DNA of 60,242 nucleotides. Origin: Trabulsiella guamensis ATCC 49490 (GTDB taxonomy: Bacteria; Pseudomonadota; Gammaproteobacteria; Enterobacterales; Enterobacteriaceae). Both the position numbers and the translations under genes were made by a program. The stretch's first letter is position 1, and each line of letters starts with the position of its first letter. Below the pieces are notes generated by a model, which did not search any database, was not told the DNA's origin, and saw only the letters and a program-made list of their open reading frames with translations. The stretch spans positions 1 through 60,242 of the forward strand of contig NZ_JMTB01000014.1 of NCBI RefSeq assembly GCF_000734965.1. The letters are read 5' to 3'. This document shows positions 18,215 through 26,787 of the stretch, one piece after another.

Positions 18215-19855
18215 ATGGGCTTGTTGAAAAACTTCACTATTCGCAGCGTTATGCTCTGGGTGCTGGGGCTGTTTTGTCTGCTCTGGTCCGCGGTGGGGAT
18301 ATTTACCGCGTATTCGCTGACGAAACTTAGCGATGGCAATATCGTCGATCGCGAACTGGTCTCGCAATTGACCATGCTGAGTAAGGGGAACGATCAGTAT
18401 TTCCGCTTTGTCACCCGGCTTTCCCGCGTGATGGAGGCAAAAGCGGCGGGGGAGGCCACGAATTTTAAACCCGTGCAGGAAGCGCTGGATAATATGAAAA
18501 TCCAGTTAGAACGGCTGAAAAGTGTGTCGCCTGGCCCGATGGATGCGGACGTTTCCGCTGATGTGCTGAATAAATGGCAGAAATTACTGGATGACGGTGT
18601 GGTGGTGCAGATGCAGCTCGCACAGCAGGGCAGCGCCAGCGACTACCGCCAGCATGCGACCCAGGTCACCCCGGAACTGAGCCGCGCATTCGGTGCCAGC
18701 AGTAATAAATTTACTTCAGTCGCTGAGGCAAAGCTGGACAAGACCCGGATAGCGATGGATAGCCTGACGCAACTAATGAAAGTCACGGTGGTGACAGCGA
18801 TTATTATCGGTCTGTTTATCCTGCTGTTTACTGATCGTTATCTGGTGAAGTTTATGGTGAAACCGCTGGATCGCATTCGCCACCATTTTACCGTGATTGC
18901 GAAAGGGGATTTAAGCCAGCCGGTCGAGTCTTTCGGCAACAACTGTGTCGGGCGGCTCTTCCCGTTGCTGGCCGAAATGCAGGGTAGTCTGCGCGAAGCG
19001 GTGAGCACCATCCGTAGTGGTACGGAAAATATTAATCGCGGGGCGGCGGAAATCTCTTCCGGTAATAACGATCTCTCTTCCCGAACTGAAGAACAGGCTT
19101 CTGCGCTGGAAGAAACAGCCGCCAGCATGGAACAGCTGACCGCGACGGTGAAATTCAATGCCGATAACGCGCGTCAGGCAAGCAGTCTGGCGGAAAAAGC
19201 CTCAGTAACAGCCAGCCGGGGCGGCAAGCTGGTGGGGGATGTGGTGATTACTATGGAAGGTATTTCTGAGAGCTCGAAGAAAATTAGCGAGATAACCAGC
19301 GTAATCAATAGCATTGCGTTCCAGACGAATATTCTGGCGCTGAATGCGGCAGTGGAAGCCGCCCGCGCCGGCGAGCAGGGGCGAGGTTTTGCCGTCGTGG
19401 CCGGGGAAGTTCGTAATCTTGCCAGCCGCAGCGCTGAGGCCGCGAAAGAGATTGAAACGCTAATTGCCGATTCGGTTCGCCGGGTGGACAGCGGGACAGA
19501 ACTGGTCGGCGAGGCGGGCAGTACAATGGAGGAAGTGCTGAAAGCCGTGGCCGATACGACGGTGATTATGAAGCAAATCGCCTCGGCTACCGACGAGCAA
19601 AGTAAAGGGATTTCGCAGGTTGGTGTGGCAGTCAGCGAAATGGACAGCGTAACCCAGCAGAACGCTGCCCTGGTGGAGCAGATCTCTGCCGCCGCCGTCG
19701 CGCTGGAAGGGCAAACCGAAACGCTGCAACAGGCCGTTGCCCGGTTCCGTCTTGCCGACAGTGATGTCATCGCCAGGTCTGACGTTGAAACCGTGCCTGT
19801 GCCGAAAGGCATGGTTAAGCCAGCGGCGGCGGAAAACGACTGGGTGGCGTACTAG
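18215..19855 (+). CDS. Methyl-accepting chemotaxis protein (Tar/Tsr-like architecture)
   Basis: Transmembrane chemoreceptor of 546 residues. Order: TM1 (about 12-33), a periplasmic four-helix-type ligand domain (about 34-188), TM2 (about 189-208), HAMP (about 209-262), then the cytoplasmic signalling coiled coil. Methylation-helix sequence [21 protein letters not shown] and the hairpin tip [20 protein letters not shown] are intact. The C-terminus NDWVAY resembles the CheR/CheB-tethering pentapeptide (NWETF), so it is probably self-sufficient for adaptation. The ligand is unknown. It lies outside the usual chemotaxis operons, with a FliA-like promoter. Confidence 0.92.
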   Translation: MGLLKNFTIRSVMLWVLGLFCLLWSAVGIFTAYSLTKLSDGNIVDRELVSQLTMLSKGNDQYFRFVTRLSRVMEAKAAGEATNFKPVQEALDNMKIQLERLKSVSPGPMDADVSADVLNKWQKLLDDGVVVQMQLAQQGSASDYRQHATQVTPELSRAFGASSNKFTSVAEAKLDKTRIAMDSLTQLMKVTVVTAIIIGLFILLFTDRYLVKFMVKPLDRIRHHFTVIAKGDLSQPVESFGNNCVGRLFPLLAEMQGSLREAVSTIRSGTENINRGAAEISSGNNDLSSRTEEQASALEETAASMEQLTATVKFNADNARQASSLAEKASVTASRGGKLVGDVVITMEGISESSKKISEITSVINSIAFQTNILALNAAVEAARAGEQGRGFAVVAGEVRNLASRSAEAAKEIETLIADSVRRVDSGTELVGEAGSTMEEVLKAVADTTVIMKQIASATDEQSKGISQVGVAVSEMDSVTQQNAALVEQISAAAVALEGQTETLQQAVARFRLADSDVIARSDVETVPVPKGMVKPAAAENDWVAY

Positions 19856-20772
19856 TCCGTTATCGCGGGAAGGTGGCGCAGTGCTGACTCGCAGCGCGCT
19901 TTTACCGCTTCATGTAACAAGCGAACCGTGGCTGAAAGTTGCTTGCGGTGCGGGCAAATCAGATTGAGGGGGACGCTGTCCCCCTCATATTGTGGCAGCA
20001 CGACGGTTAATCTCCCCGCCAGCACATCTTCACTGACATCCAGCCAGGATTTATAGGTGATCCCCTCGCCATTGAGTGCGAGCCGATGGATCACTTCAGC
20101 ATCGTCACTCATCATCGACCCTTTCACCGCGATGTGATGTTTATTGCCGTGGCGGGTAAAAGTCCAGTTGTTATAAACCCGGCCTCGCAGCACGAATGTC
20201 AGGGCGTTATGTTGCGCCAGGTCGCTGATGGTCTTCGGCTCGCCATAGCGCGCCAGATAATCCGGCGAGGCTACCACCACGCGGCGGTTTTCCGGCGCTA
20301 CCGGCAGCGAAATATAAGAAGCGTCGTCGTTATTACCGTAGCGGAAGGCCAGGTCTACCGGATCTTTAAACACGTCCGTCACCTGGTCGGAAAACAGGAT
20401 CTTCAGGTTCAGCGCCGGATGGTTGCGGCGAAATGCCTGAAACACATCCAGCAGCATATTACGCCCGAGATCGGAAGGCACCGCAATTTGCAGGATCCCT
20501 CGCACCTCGTCGCTTGGCGGCTGGATCTGCTCAATACCGGCTTCCAGTGTTTGTAATATCTGAACGGCGTAGGGCAGCCAGGTTTCGCCTTCGGGCGTCA
20601 GGCGCAGACTACGTGTGGAGCGGGCGAACAGGCGGATATTAAGAATTTTCTCCAGCCGCTTGATGGCGGTGCTCACCTGCGCGGGCTGTAACCCGGCTTC
20701 GCGAGCGGTATCGCTGAAACTGTTTAAAGCGGCAGCCCTGACGAACAGGGTGAGATCTTCCAGCCTGAGCAT
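19852..20772 (-). CDS. LysR-family transcriptional regulator
   Basis: A 306-residue LysR protein. The N-terminal winged helix (residues 1-60: [35 protein letters not shown] in part) is followed by a periplasmic-binding-like effector domain (about 90-300). It is divergent from a quinone oxidoreductase-like gene 112 bases away, the usual layout for a LysR protein controlling its neighbour. Its TAG and the receptor TAG share the palindrome CTAG in a four-base convergent overlap. It is similar to LysR proteins paired with zinc-binding dehydrogenases; the effector is unknown. Confidence 0.9.
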   Translation of the reverse strand: MLRLEDLTLFVRAAALNSFSDTAREAGLQPAQVSTAIKRLEKILNIRLFARSTRSLRLTPEGETWLPYAVQILQTLEAGIEQIQPPSDEVRGILQIAVPSDLGRNMLLDVFQAFRRNHPALNLKILFSDQVTDVFKDPVDLAFRYGNNDDASYISLPVAPENRRVVVASPDYLARYGEPKTISDLAQHNALTFVLRGRVYNNWTFTRHGNKHHIAVKGSMMSDDAEVIHRLALNGEGITYKSWLDVSEDVLAGRLTVVLPQYEGDSVPLNLICPHRKQLSATVRLLHEAVKARCESALRHLPAITD

Positions 20773-20884
20773 TTTTACTCCCCGAGGATAAGTGTTATTT
20801 CCCGACGTCCGTTTTTCGCGTTTAGTGCACCTTGTACCATGATTTTACAGGTGAGATGAATCCATTAACGTATCCGGAGCTATT

Positions 20885-21892
20885 ATGAAAGCAATTGCTA
20901 TTACCCGTTCAGCCGAAACCGGCAGTAACATCGCTGCGTTGCAGGACATCACATTGCCAGAGCCCACCGCCAGCGGTCACGATTTGCTGGTGGAGGTGAA
21001 AGCCATCTCCGTGAACCCGGTAGATACCAAAGTTCGTGGTGGTTTCACTGGCAACGAGCCGCGCGTTCTGGGCTGGGATGCCGCAGGCGTGGTGGTTGCC
21101 ACAGGCGAAGCGGTCACGCTGTTTAAGCCAGGTGATGAGGTATGGTACGCCGGTTCGCTGACCCGACCGGGTAGTAACAGCGAGTATCAACTGGTGGATG
21201 AACGCATCACTGCACTGAAGCCAGTCTCGGTGGATAATGCCGCTGCCGCCGCGCTGCCGCTCACTTCTATTACCGCGTGGGAAATGCTGTTCGACCGCCT
21301 CGGCGTGCAGGAAAAAGGCAATGAAAATGACGTGCTGCTGATTGTGGGTGCGGCAGGCGGCGTCGGATCCATACTGACGCAACTGGCGCGAAAACTGACC
21401 AGAATTACCGTGATTGGCACGGCATCGCGCCCGGAAAGCCAGAAGTGGGTCAGCGAACTGGGCGCGCATCATGTTATTGATCATCGTAAACCGATCACTG
21501 AGGAACTGGCGCGTATTGGCGTGAAGCACGTGACTCACGTCGCCAGCCTGACGCATACCGACCAGCATTACGGGCAACTGATCGAAGCGCTGATCCCACA
21601 AGGCAAGCTGGCACTCATCGATGATCCGCAAACGCTGGACGCCCGTCCGTTGAAAGCGAAGAGCCTTTCTCTGCACTGGGAATTTATGTTCACCCGGTCG
21701 ATGTTCGAAACCCGCGACATGATTGAGCAGCATCACCTGCTGAGCCGGGTGGCAAAGCTCATTGATGATGGGGTACTAAAAACTACGCTCGGCGAGCATT
21801 ACGGTGCGATAAACGCCGCCAACCTGCGCCGCGCCCATGAATTACTGGAAACCCATCGCGCCGTAGGCAAAATTGTGCTGGAAGGATTCTGA
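20885..21892 (+). CDS. Zinc-type alcohol dehydrogenase-like / quinone oxidoreductase-family protein
   Basis: Medium-chain dehydrogenase/reductase of 335 residues, probably NADPH-dependent. The N-terminal GroES-like domain has VNPVDTKVRGG and LGWDAAGVVVATG; the Rossmann part has LLIVGAAGGVGSILTQLA near residues 155-172. The cysteine ligands for catalytic and structural zinc are absent, so it belongs to the zinc-free quinone-reductase branch despite the common annotation. The substrate may be a reactive carbonyl or quinone. Expression is probably under the divergent LysR regulator. Confidence 0.88.
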   Translation: MKAIAITRSAETGSNIAALQDITLPEPTASGHDLLVEVKAISVNPVDTKVRGGFTGNEPRVLGWDAAGVVVATGEAVTLFKPGDEVWYAGSLTRPGSNSEYQLVDERITALKPVSVDNAAAAALPLTSITAWEMLFDRLGVQEKGNENDVLLIVGAAGGVGSILTQLARKLTRITVIGTASRPESQKWVSELGAHHVIDHRKPITEELARIGVKHVTHVASLTHTDQHYGQLIEALIPQGKLALIDDPQTLDARPLKAKSLSLHWEFMFTRSMFETRDMIEQHHLLSRVAKLIDDGVLKTTLGEHYGAINAANLRRAHELLETHRAVGKIVLEGF

Positions 21893-21899
21893 TGTTAAC

Positions 21900-21923
21900 T
21901 GCGTCCGGTGTTTTTCCGGACGC
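21900..21923. terminator. Hairpin between convergent genes
   Basis: GCGTCCGG (21901-21908) and CCGGACGC (21916-21923) form a perfect 8-bp stem with a T-rich loop between the convergent oxidoreductase and glycosyltransferase-like genes. It lacks a good T tail, so terminator function is only likely. Confidence 0.5.
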
Positions 21924-21932
21924 GGTGTGCAA

Positions 21933-22859
21933 TTAACGGGCCTGTTCCTGCTTCTCCGCATCGCTCAGATAACGCACCTTCCGGGTATAATCCTGCCCTT
22001 TGAACAGCAAAGGCGCGTCCGGTGATTCCAGATATTTCTGCCATTCGGAAAGTGGGAAACCACCATGAGCGCCAATTACTTCTTTCGGGATAACCGATGG
22101 CGTTCCGCCGATTTTTTTCGATACTGGCCAGTTCGTCCAGTCGCCCAGATTGACAGTAATAAAATCCAGCAGATCCAGGGTGGCGGCGAGCGGCGGCTGG
22201 TCGGTCGGCGGCTGGTCGTCGGGGATCATCTCCCAGGTGTCGTTGAACAGGTTGAGCCAGAGCGGACACAATCGCTGGAAAGTGCGATATGTCGCGGCAA
22301 GAAAGGCACTGTTGACATGTTCTTCAAGCGATGGGCGAATTGTTGACGCGTAATAGGCCGGGACGTATTTATAGCGGTCATTGTCGAATTTCGCGCCCAT
22401 TCGTCCTTTCCGGAAGCAGGAGTACAGCCGTCCTTCTTTGACCAGATAAGCCGGATCGCGCAATAAATTGAGATCAGAGTCAATCATTAACACGCCGGTT
22501 GAATCCGCAGATGCCTGCAAAGGGGCCTGGATCTTGAGCATTCTGCTTTTATAGATTTGCGCATATTTATGCTGCGGATTCGGAATGCAGATCTCTAATC
22601 GGACAACGCGCGTTTTCGCCGGCAGGTCGCAAAATTTTTCCACAGGCTGATCGGTAACAATGACGATCTCTTTCGCTGTGACGGCGTTCAGCGAGGCGAA
22701 CTTTGCGCTCAGCAGCGCCTCTTCAATATAGTCTTCACCGACGGTAGGGATGATAATACTGCTGATGGGGGTGCCCTCACGCGGCGTGTCAGACGTCCAG
22801 TCAATGTTATGACGCGCGGTGATATGCCGGTATTGCTTGTTAAGCTTTTTGAACAACAC
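21933..22859 (-). CDS. Putative glycosyltransferase-like protein, function unknown
   Basis: A 308-residue protein without signal peptide. The N-terminal half reads like a GT-A nucleotide-sugar fold: SSIIIPTVGEDYIEEALLSA, a second strand KEIVIVTDQP, and the acidic metal-binding-type motif LMIDSDLNLLRDP near residue 123. I do not recognise a characterised family. The likely start is GTG at 22857-22859 with AGGAG 11 bases before; an out-of-frame ATG (22864-22866) sits closer to that site but stops after eight codons. Neighbours are a lipid A acyltransferase and a VirK-like protein, so a surface-polysaccharide role is possible. Confidence 0.6.
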   Translation of the reverse strand: MLFKKLNKQYRHITARHNIDWTSDTPREGTPISSIIIPTVGEDYIEEALLSAKFASLNAVTAKEIVIVTDQPVEKFCDLPAKTRVVRLEICIPNPQHKYAQIYKSRMLKIQAPLQASADSTGVLMIDSDLNLLRDPAYLVKEGRLYSCFRKGRMGAKFDNDRYKYVPAYYASTIRPSLEEHVNSAFLAATYRTFQRLCPLWLNLFNDTWEMIPDDQPPTDQPPLAATLDLLDFITVNLGDWTNWPVSKKIGGTPSVIPKEVIGAHGGFPLSEWQKYLESPDAPLLFKGQDYTRKVRYLSDAEKQEQAR

Positions 22860-22866
22860 TCGTCAT

Positions 22867-23417
22867 GACTCCTTATCTTTCATGCGGTTAAGCATTAGAT
22901 TCACTATGATGATGCGCCCATTCTATCGCAAAGCGATGGTGTTTACTCTCTTTGTGATAAGAAGGGATTCCCCGGCGTCAGTCTGCCGGGTAATGACAGT
23001 GCCAGCATGAAAAATGACAAATATTCCAGCCCTCGTTTCTGTTCGGGCATAATATCCCATGAAAAATTACAATTTATTTACTTGTATATTTCAGCAGCAC
23101 AACGTTTTTATTATTCAGGAAAGACAGAAAGCGCTGAAAAAATTTGTTTTAGGACTCAACTTATTCCTACGTAATGTTTTCTGAAAATTACAATCGCGCT
23201 CTGTTATTTTATCTTCAAAAGGCGCATGCTGTGCGAAGCGTAGCTACAGCCTCAGTTGCAGGTTTTTTTTGTGTGGTCACCTTCTTGTCATGGGGACGTG
23301 GGTTGATCAACTGGTTCACTGTCACTTGCGCTATACGTATCGCCTAAAAGACAGATGAGCGGACTCATTTTTTTCTTATGCGTTACCCAAATTTTTGACG
23401 CTTACGGTAAAATTTTT
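22867..23417. other. 551-base AT-rich intergenic region
   Basis: No convincing gene. A 41-codon frame (23059-23184, MKNYNLFTCIFQQ.. ending NVF) has no ribosome site. A hairpin (CCCCGGCGTCAGTCTGCCGGG around 22970-22990) and a T8 run near 23266 could be termination signals. The region may hold the promoter and a long leader of the acyltransferase gene. Confidence 0.5.
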
Positions 23418-24332
23418 ATGTCCGTTGCATTTGATCGATCGTTACTCCATCCCCGTTACTGGTTCACCTGGTTTGGTCTTGGCATTCTCTGGCTGCTCGT
23501 CCAGCTTCCGTATCCCGTGCTCTCGTTCCTTGGTTCTGCAATGGGAACGGCATCGCGCCGCTTTCTGAAACGACGGGCACACATCGCTGACAGAAACATT
23601 GAGCTTTGTTTTCCGGATATGAGTCCTGTGGCACGGGAGCGTTTGCTGGAGCAAAATTTTCATTCGCTTGGCATGGGACTGATTGAAACCGGCATGGCCT
23701 GGTTCTGGAGCGATGCACGGGTGAAGAAATGGTTCGACGTAGAAGGCTATGACAATCTGACCCGCGCGCTCGGCACTGGCAAAGGCGTGATGGTGGTCGG
23801 CATTCATTTTATGTCACTGGAACTGGGCGGGCGTGTGATGGGGCTTTGCCGCCCGATGATGGCGACGTATCGCCAGCACAACAGCCCGTTAATGGAGTGG
23901 GTACAAACGAAAGGGCGCCTGCGTTCGAACAAGGCGATGATTGATCGGCGTAATCTGCGCGGCCTCGTGCAGGCGCTGAAATCCGGTGAAGCCGTCTGGT
24001 TTGCCCCGGACCAGGACTATGGACGTAAAGGCAGCGTTTTCGCGCCGTTTTTCTCCGTGCCAGACGCTGCCACGACGAACGGCACGTATGTATTGTCTAA
24101 GTTATCCGGCTCGGCATTGTTGACCATCACCATGGTGCGCAAACCCTGCCAACAGGGTTACCGCCTCTATATCAGCAAAGCGATGGATGACTATCCGGTG
24201 GAAGATGAAATGGCCGCGGCATGTTATATGAATAAAGTCATCGAACGGGAAATTTTGCGCGCGCCGGAGCAATATCTGTGGGTGCATCGGCGTTTCAAAA
24301 CGCGTCCTGCGGGCGAAGCCTCATTGTATTAA
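23418..24332 (+). CDS. LpxP/LpxL-like lipid A acyltransferase
   Basis: Transfers a fatty acyl chain to the Kdo2-lipid A precursor at the inner membrane. The 304 residues run parallel to E. coli LpxP (HPRYWFTWFGLGILWLLVQLPYPVL membrane anchor in part; MVVGIHFMSLELGGRVMGLC; WFAPDQDYGRKGS; LWVHRRFKTRPAGEASLY). The catalytic HX4 motif is seen around HFMSLE. Start at 23418 gives LpxP-like length, though the ribosome site is weak; 23355 is an alternative. E. coli lpxP lies elsewhere on the chromosome, so this may be a second or relocated copy. Whether the palmitoleoyl cold-shock role is kept is unknown. Confidence 0.85.
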   Translation: MSVAFDRSLLHPRYWFTWFGLGILWLLVQLPYPVLSFLGSAMGTASRRFLKRRAHIADRNIELCFPDMSPVARERLLEQNFHSLGMGLIETGMAWFWSDARVKKWFDVEGYDNLTRALGTGKGVMVVGIHFMSLELGGRVMGLCRPMMATYRQHNSPLMEWVQTKGRLRSNKAMIDRRNLRGLVQALKSGEAVWFAPDQDYGRKGSVFAPFFSVPDAATTNGTYVLSKLSGSALLTITMVRKPCQQGYRLYISKAMDDYPVEDEMAAACYMNKVIEREILRAPEQYLWVHRRFKTRPAGEASLY

Positions 24333-24375
24333 GCGCAGGTGCCTGCTTCTGTCACAGAAGCAGGCGCAGGAAAGG

Positions 24376-25338
24376 TTACTTCGTCAGTAATGAAATCTGC
24401 TCAGCCAGACTGTCCAGTAACTGGAAACGGCGGCGATATTCCGCGCGTTTTTTACTGGCAATGCTTTCCAGCGATTTACGCGCCATCTCAGGCGGCAAAC
24501 GCCAGCGCCAGCGATTTTCTTTTACACCGTCAACCGATGCCCAGAATTCGTCATAACTGGCGTGGAAATGGCGGCCTTTGCTCAAACGATAACGCAGCGC
24601 CCGAAATACGTGCCCGTTGTCACTGACGCCATACATGGCTGAAATTCCACTGTGGCGGGCAAAAAGCCAGATAAATTCCATCAGCAGACGCTTGGGGAAA
24701 ATGCCGTGGCAGGCACGAGTGGCCTGTTTAATCACCTCGTGAGATATGTTGCGGCGAGGACCCTGTAATCCACCGATCACCAGTTGCCATTCGCCATTAT
24801 TACGCACCACGCTGAACGTCACACTGGCAAGTAATGTGCGATTGGCATCGTGCAGCCAGAGGGTCGTTTCACCTTCGCGTTCGGCCTTACTGGCACAGGA
24901 GGCGGAGAGGGTAAAACGTGACGCGTCCTTACCTTCCAGTTCGATAAGCGGTGTTTCGTCTGCAGACATCAGCGCCTGCGCCAGTCGTGAACCGGTTAGG
25001 GTGTCGATAAATGCATAATGGCTCACTATGGCATCGGCACGCTGGCGGGCGTTCAGACCGAGCGTCAGATACTGACGATGTGGCTTGCTCGGTAGCGTCA
25101 CCTGCGCTCTCAGTAACTGCTCGAAATTAGGTCGTTGAGACAGACTGCCCAGCATGCGGCGCGTCGGTGTATAAAACAGCAGTGTGCGCAGCAAAAATTT
25201 GAGCCGATAGTTTCTTTTTTTCCAGATAGGGGCCGGCGTCAGTTCGCCCGTCACCAGGGCGGAAATCAGGCTGGAGCGATGCGTAAAAGCCTGTTCTGTG
25301 TGCAGACTGTTATCAGTCACGGGAAAATACCTCATCAT
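24376..25338 (-). CDS. VirK/YbjX family (DUF535) protein
   Basis: A 320-residue DUF535 protein. Family features are the N-terminal basic segment WKKRNYRLKFLLRTLLFYTPTRR, then LTLGLNARQRADAIVSHYAFI, and the core VIGGLQGPRRNISHEVIKQATRACHGIFPKRLLME. Members include Shigella VirK and Salmonella/E. coli YbjX, linked to virulence-protein surface display and resistance to antimicrobial peptides, but their biochemistry is unclear. It is convergent with the lipid A acyltransferase gene, with 43 bases between. Together they suggest an outer-membrane remodelling pair. Confidence 0.88.
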   Translation of the reverse strand: MMRYFPVTDNSLHTEQAFTHRSSLISALVTGELTPAPIWKKRNYRLKFLLRTLLFYTPTRRMLGSLSQRPNFEQLLRAQVTLPSKPHRQYLTLGLNARQRADAIVSHYAFIDTLTGSRLAQALMSADETPLIELEGKDASRFTLSASCASKAEREGETTLWLHDANRTLLASVTFSVVRNNGEWQLVIGGLQGPRRNISHEVIKQATRACHGIFPKRLLMEFIWLFARHSGISAMYGVSDNGHVFRALRYRLSKGRHFHASYDEFWASVDGVKENRWRWRLPPEMARKSLESIASKKRAEYRRRFQLLDSLAEQISLLTK

Positions 25339-25405
25339 TATTCTGCAGTTATTTTACCGGGTGATAACTGCTGTATTAACGCTCCGCCTGACTATATTCC
25401 CGTTC

Positions 25406-25422
25406 TGTTTAGTGACGGTTGA
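25406..25422 (+). promoter_or_regulatory. PhoP-box-like repeat upstream of pphA
   Basis: TGTTTA-GTGAC-GGTTGA fits the PhoP direct repeat (T/G)GTTTA-N5-(T/G)GTTTA with one mismatch and exact spacing. A -10-like TTTAGT lies 11 bases downstream, the usual distance for PhoP-activated promoters. The gene served would be pphA. Inference from sequence only. Confidence 0.4.
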
Positions 25423-25494
25423 GGTAATTTCCCTTTAGTTGCTACTCATCACCCTGTTTTTGTTTTTTCTATACTTTATCCGGGAGGAAAAAAC

Positions 25495-26139
25495 ATGTAT
25501 CAGCGAATCGACGGTAAACAATGGCGGCATATCTGGCTGGTCGGTGATTTGCACGGCTGCTGGCAACCGCTGATGGTTGCGCTTAAGGTGCGAAAATTTA
25601 ATCCTTATGAGGATTTACTTATATCGGTCGGAGATTTAATTGATCGTGGCGAGGCGAGTTATCAGTGTCTGGGGTTATTAAACGAGACATGGTTTGCGGC
25701 GATCAGGGGAAATCATGAACAAATGGCGATGGATGCCCTGGATAATGGCGATATGTCGTTGTGGTATATGAACGGCGGCGACTGGTTTTTAGATAGCGCA
25801 CCGGCAATCCAGGCGGATATAAAGCGCTTGCTGCAAAACTGCCATCAGCTTCCGTATATTATTGAAGTGGATTGCGAAAGCGGGGTGAATATTATCGCGC
25901 ACGCTGATTACCCTTCTGCAGAGTATGTCTGGCAGAAAGCAGTCGATGCGCAGCAAGTACTGTGGAATCGCCAGCGGCTGAGCGATCATTTTGCCGGGCG
26001 CCATACGCAAATCACTGGCGCTGACCACTTCTGGTTTGGCCATACACCGCTGCAGACGCGCTATGATGCGGGGAACCAGCATTACATTGATACCGGCGCC
26101 GTCTTTGGCGGCGAGCTGACCATGGTACAGCTTCAGTAA
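25495..26139 (+). CDS. pphA: Serine/threonine-protein phosphatase 1
   Basis: PPP-family phosphatase that in E. coli acts on misfolded-protein signalling and phosphoproteins; heat-shock inducible there. The 214 residues keep the metal-site motifs GDLHGC (17-22), GDLIDRG (about 46-52), RGNHEQM (about 73-79), IAHADYP and FGHTPL. GGGAGG precedes the ATG at good spacing. Its stop touches the stop of convergent yebW. It is separated from its K-12 neighbour SdsR by the accessory block. Confidence 0.94.
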   Translation: MYQRIDGKQWRHIWLVGDLHGCWQPLMVALKVRKFNPYEDLLISVGDLIDRGEASYQCLGLLNETWFAAIRGNHEQMAMDALDNGDMSLWYMNGGDWFLDSAPAIQADIKRLLQNCHQLPYIIEVDCESGVNIIAHADYPSAEYVWQKAVDAQQVLWNRQRLSDHFAGRHTQITGADHFWFGHTPLQTRYDAGNQHYIDTGAVFGGELTMVQLQ

Positions 26140-26331
26140 TCAGAAGTCGCTGAACTCATTGGCCGGGTGCCAGAAACCATCAATAAAATCTTCTACCGGA
26201 AAGCAGCCACCCTGACGCAGGCGCTGATCCTGCATGGCAAAAACACATTGCGACTCGGTGCGATAAACATCCACGACAATATCTTCACAGCCGCCGTCGA
26301 GATAACAGACAAACAAAACCAGTGCGAACAT
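26140..26331 (-). CDS. yebW: YebW, small protein of unknown function
   Basis: A 63-residue conserved enterobacterial protein (MFALVLFVCYLDGGCEDIVV at the start, then RQGGCFPVEDFIDGFWHPA). The N-terminus is hydrophobic with several Cys, so it may be exported or membrane-associated. Start ATG at 26329-26331 gives E. coli length; an in-frame extension to 26352 is unlikely. Position next to pphA is conserved. Confidence 0.9.
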   Translation of the reverse strand: MFALVLFVCYLDGGCEDIVVDVYRTESQCVFAMQDQRLRQGGCFPVEDFIDGFWHPANEFSDF

Positions 26332-26403
26332 CGCTCCCTCAAAGCCGTACACCCTGTATTCATTGTAGGGGAGGAAGTCGTGCAGGGGAAACTGACAAAT
26401 AAA

Positions 26404-26431
26404 TAACCCGCCTTAGCGACGGGTTCTTTTT
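26404..26431. terminator. Hairpin between yebV and yebW
   Basis: AACCCG..CGGGTT stem with CTTTTT on the plus strand and ATTTATTT on the minus strand; likely ends yebV transcription. Confidence 0.6.
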
Positions 26432-26434
26432 GAG

Positions 26435-26674
26435 TCAGGCAAGGCGCATGACCCAGGCATCGGACTGCTCATCGTAATGTTTGCGGTAAAGAACGGAATG
26501 CTCGCCATTCAGCAGAGCAGGCACGCTGGTGTCAGCATCCCAGGCATCAAGTTGCATGCATAAATCCGGGTCGGATTTGCAGGGAATACTTAACGTTCGT
26601 TCGCCGTGCTGTTCGCCATGCAGCTCGGCATCATCAATCTCAAAGGCTCCGATACGTACGCTGGTTTTGCTCAT
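26435..26674 (-). CDS. yebV: YebV, small protein of unknown function
   Basis: A 79-residue conserved protein (KTSVRIGAFEIDDAELHG, IPCKSDPDLCMQLDAWDADT, LLNGEHSVLYRKHYD). It is acidic and probably cytosolic, with no recognised domain. Two adjacent ATG codons exist; the second (26672-26674) lies six bases after AGGAG and best matches E. coli length. rsmF lies upstream on the same strand. Confidence 0.92.
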   Translation of the reverse strand: MSKTSVRIGAFEIDDAELHGEQHGERTLSIPCKSDPDLCMQLDAWDADTSVPALLNGEHSVLYRKHYDEQSDAWVMRLA

Positions 26675-26787
26675 CATCTTCTCCTTGAAACGCGGTGTCG
26701 TGGTACGACCAGTCTGATCGCCCATTTCTCATCCTAGTCAACTGAGAGAAGATTACCAGTAAGAATTTGCTGCTTTTTTGCGCGTTG

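Noticed and set aside
23059-23184. 41-codon frame in the gap before the LpxP-like gene
   Set aside because: No ribosome-binding site, AT-rich by chance level, and no recognisable protein features.
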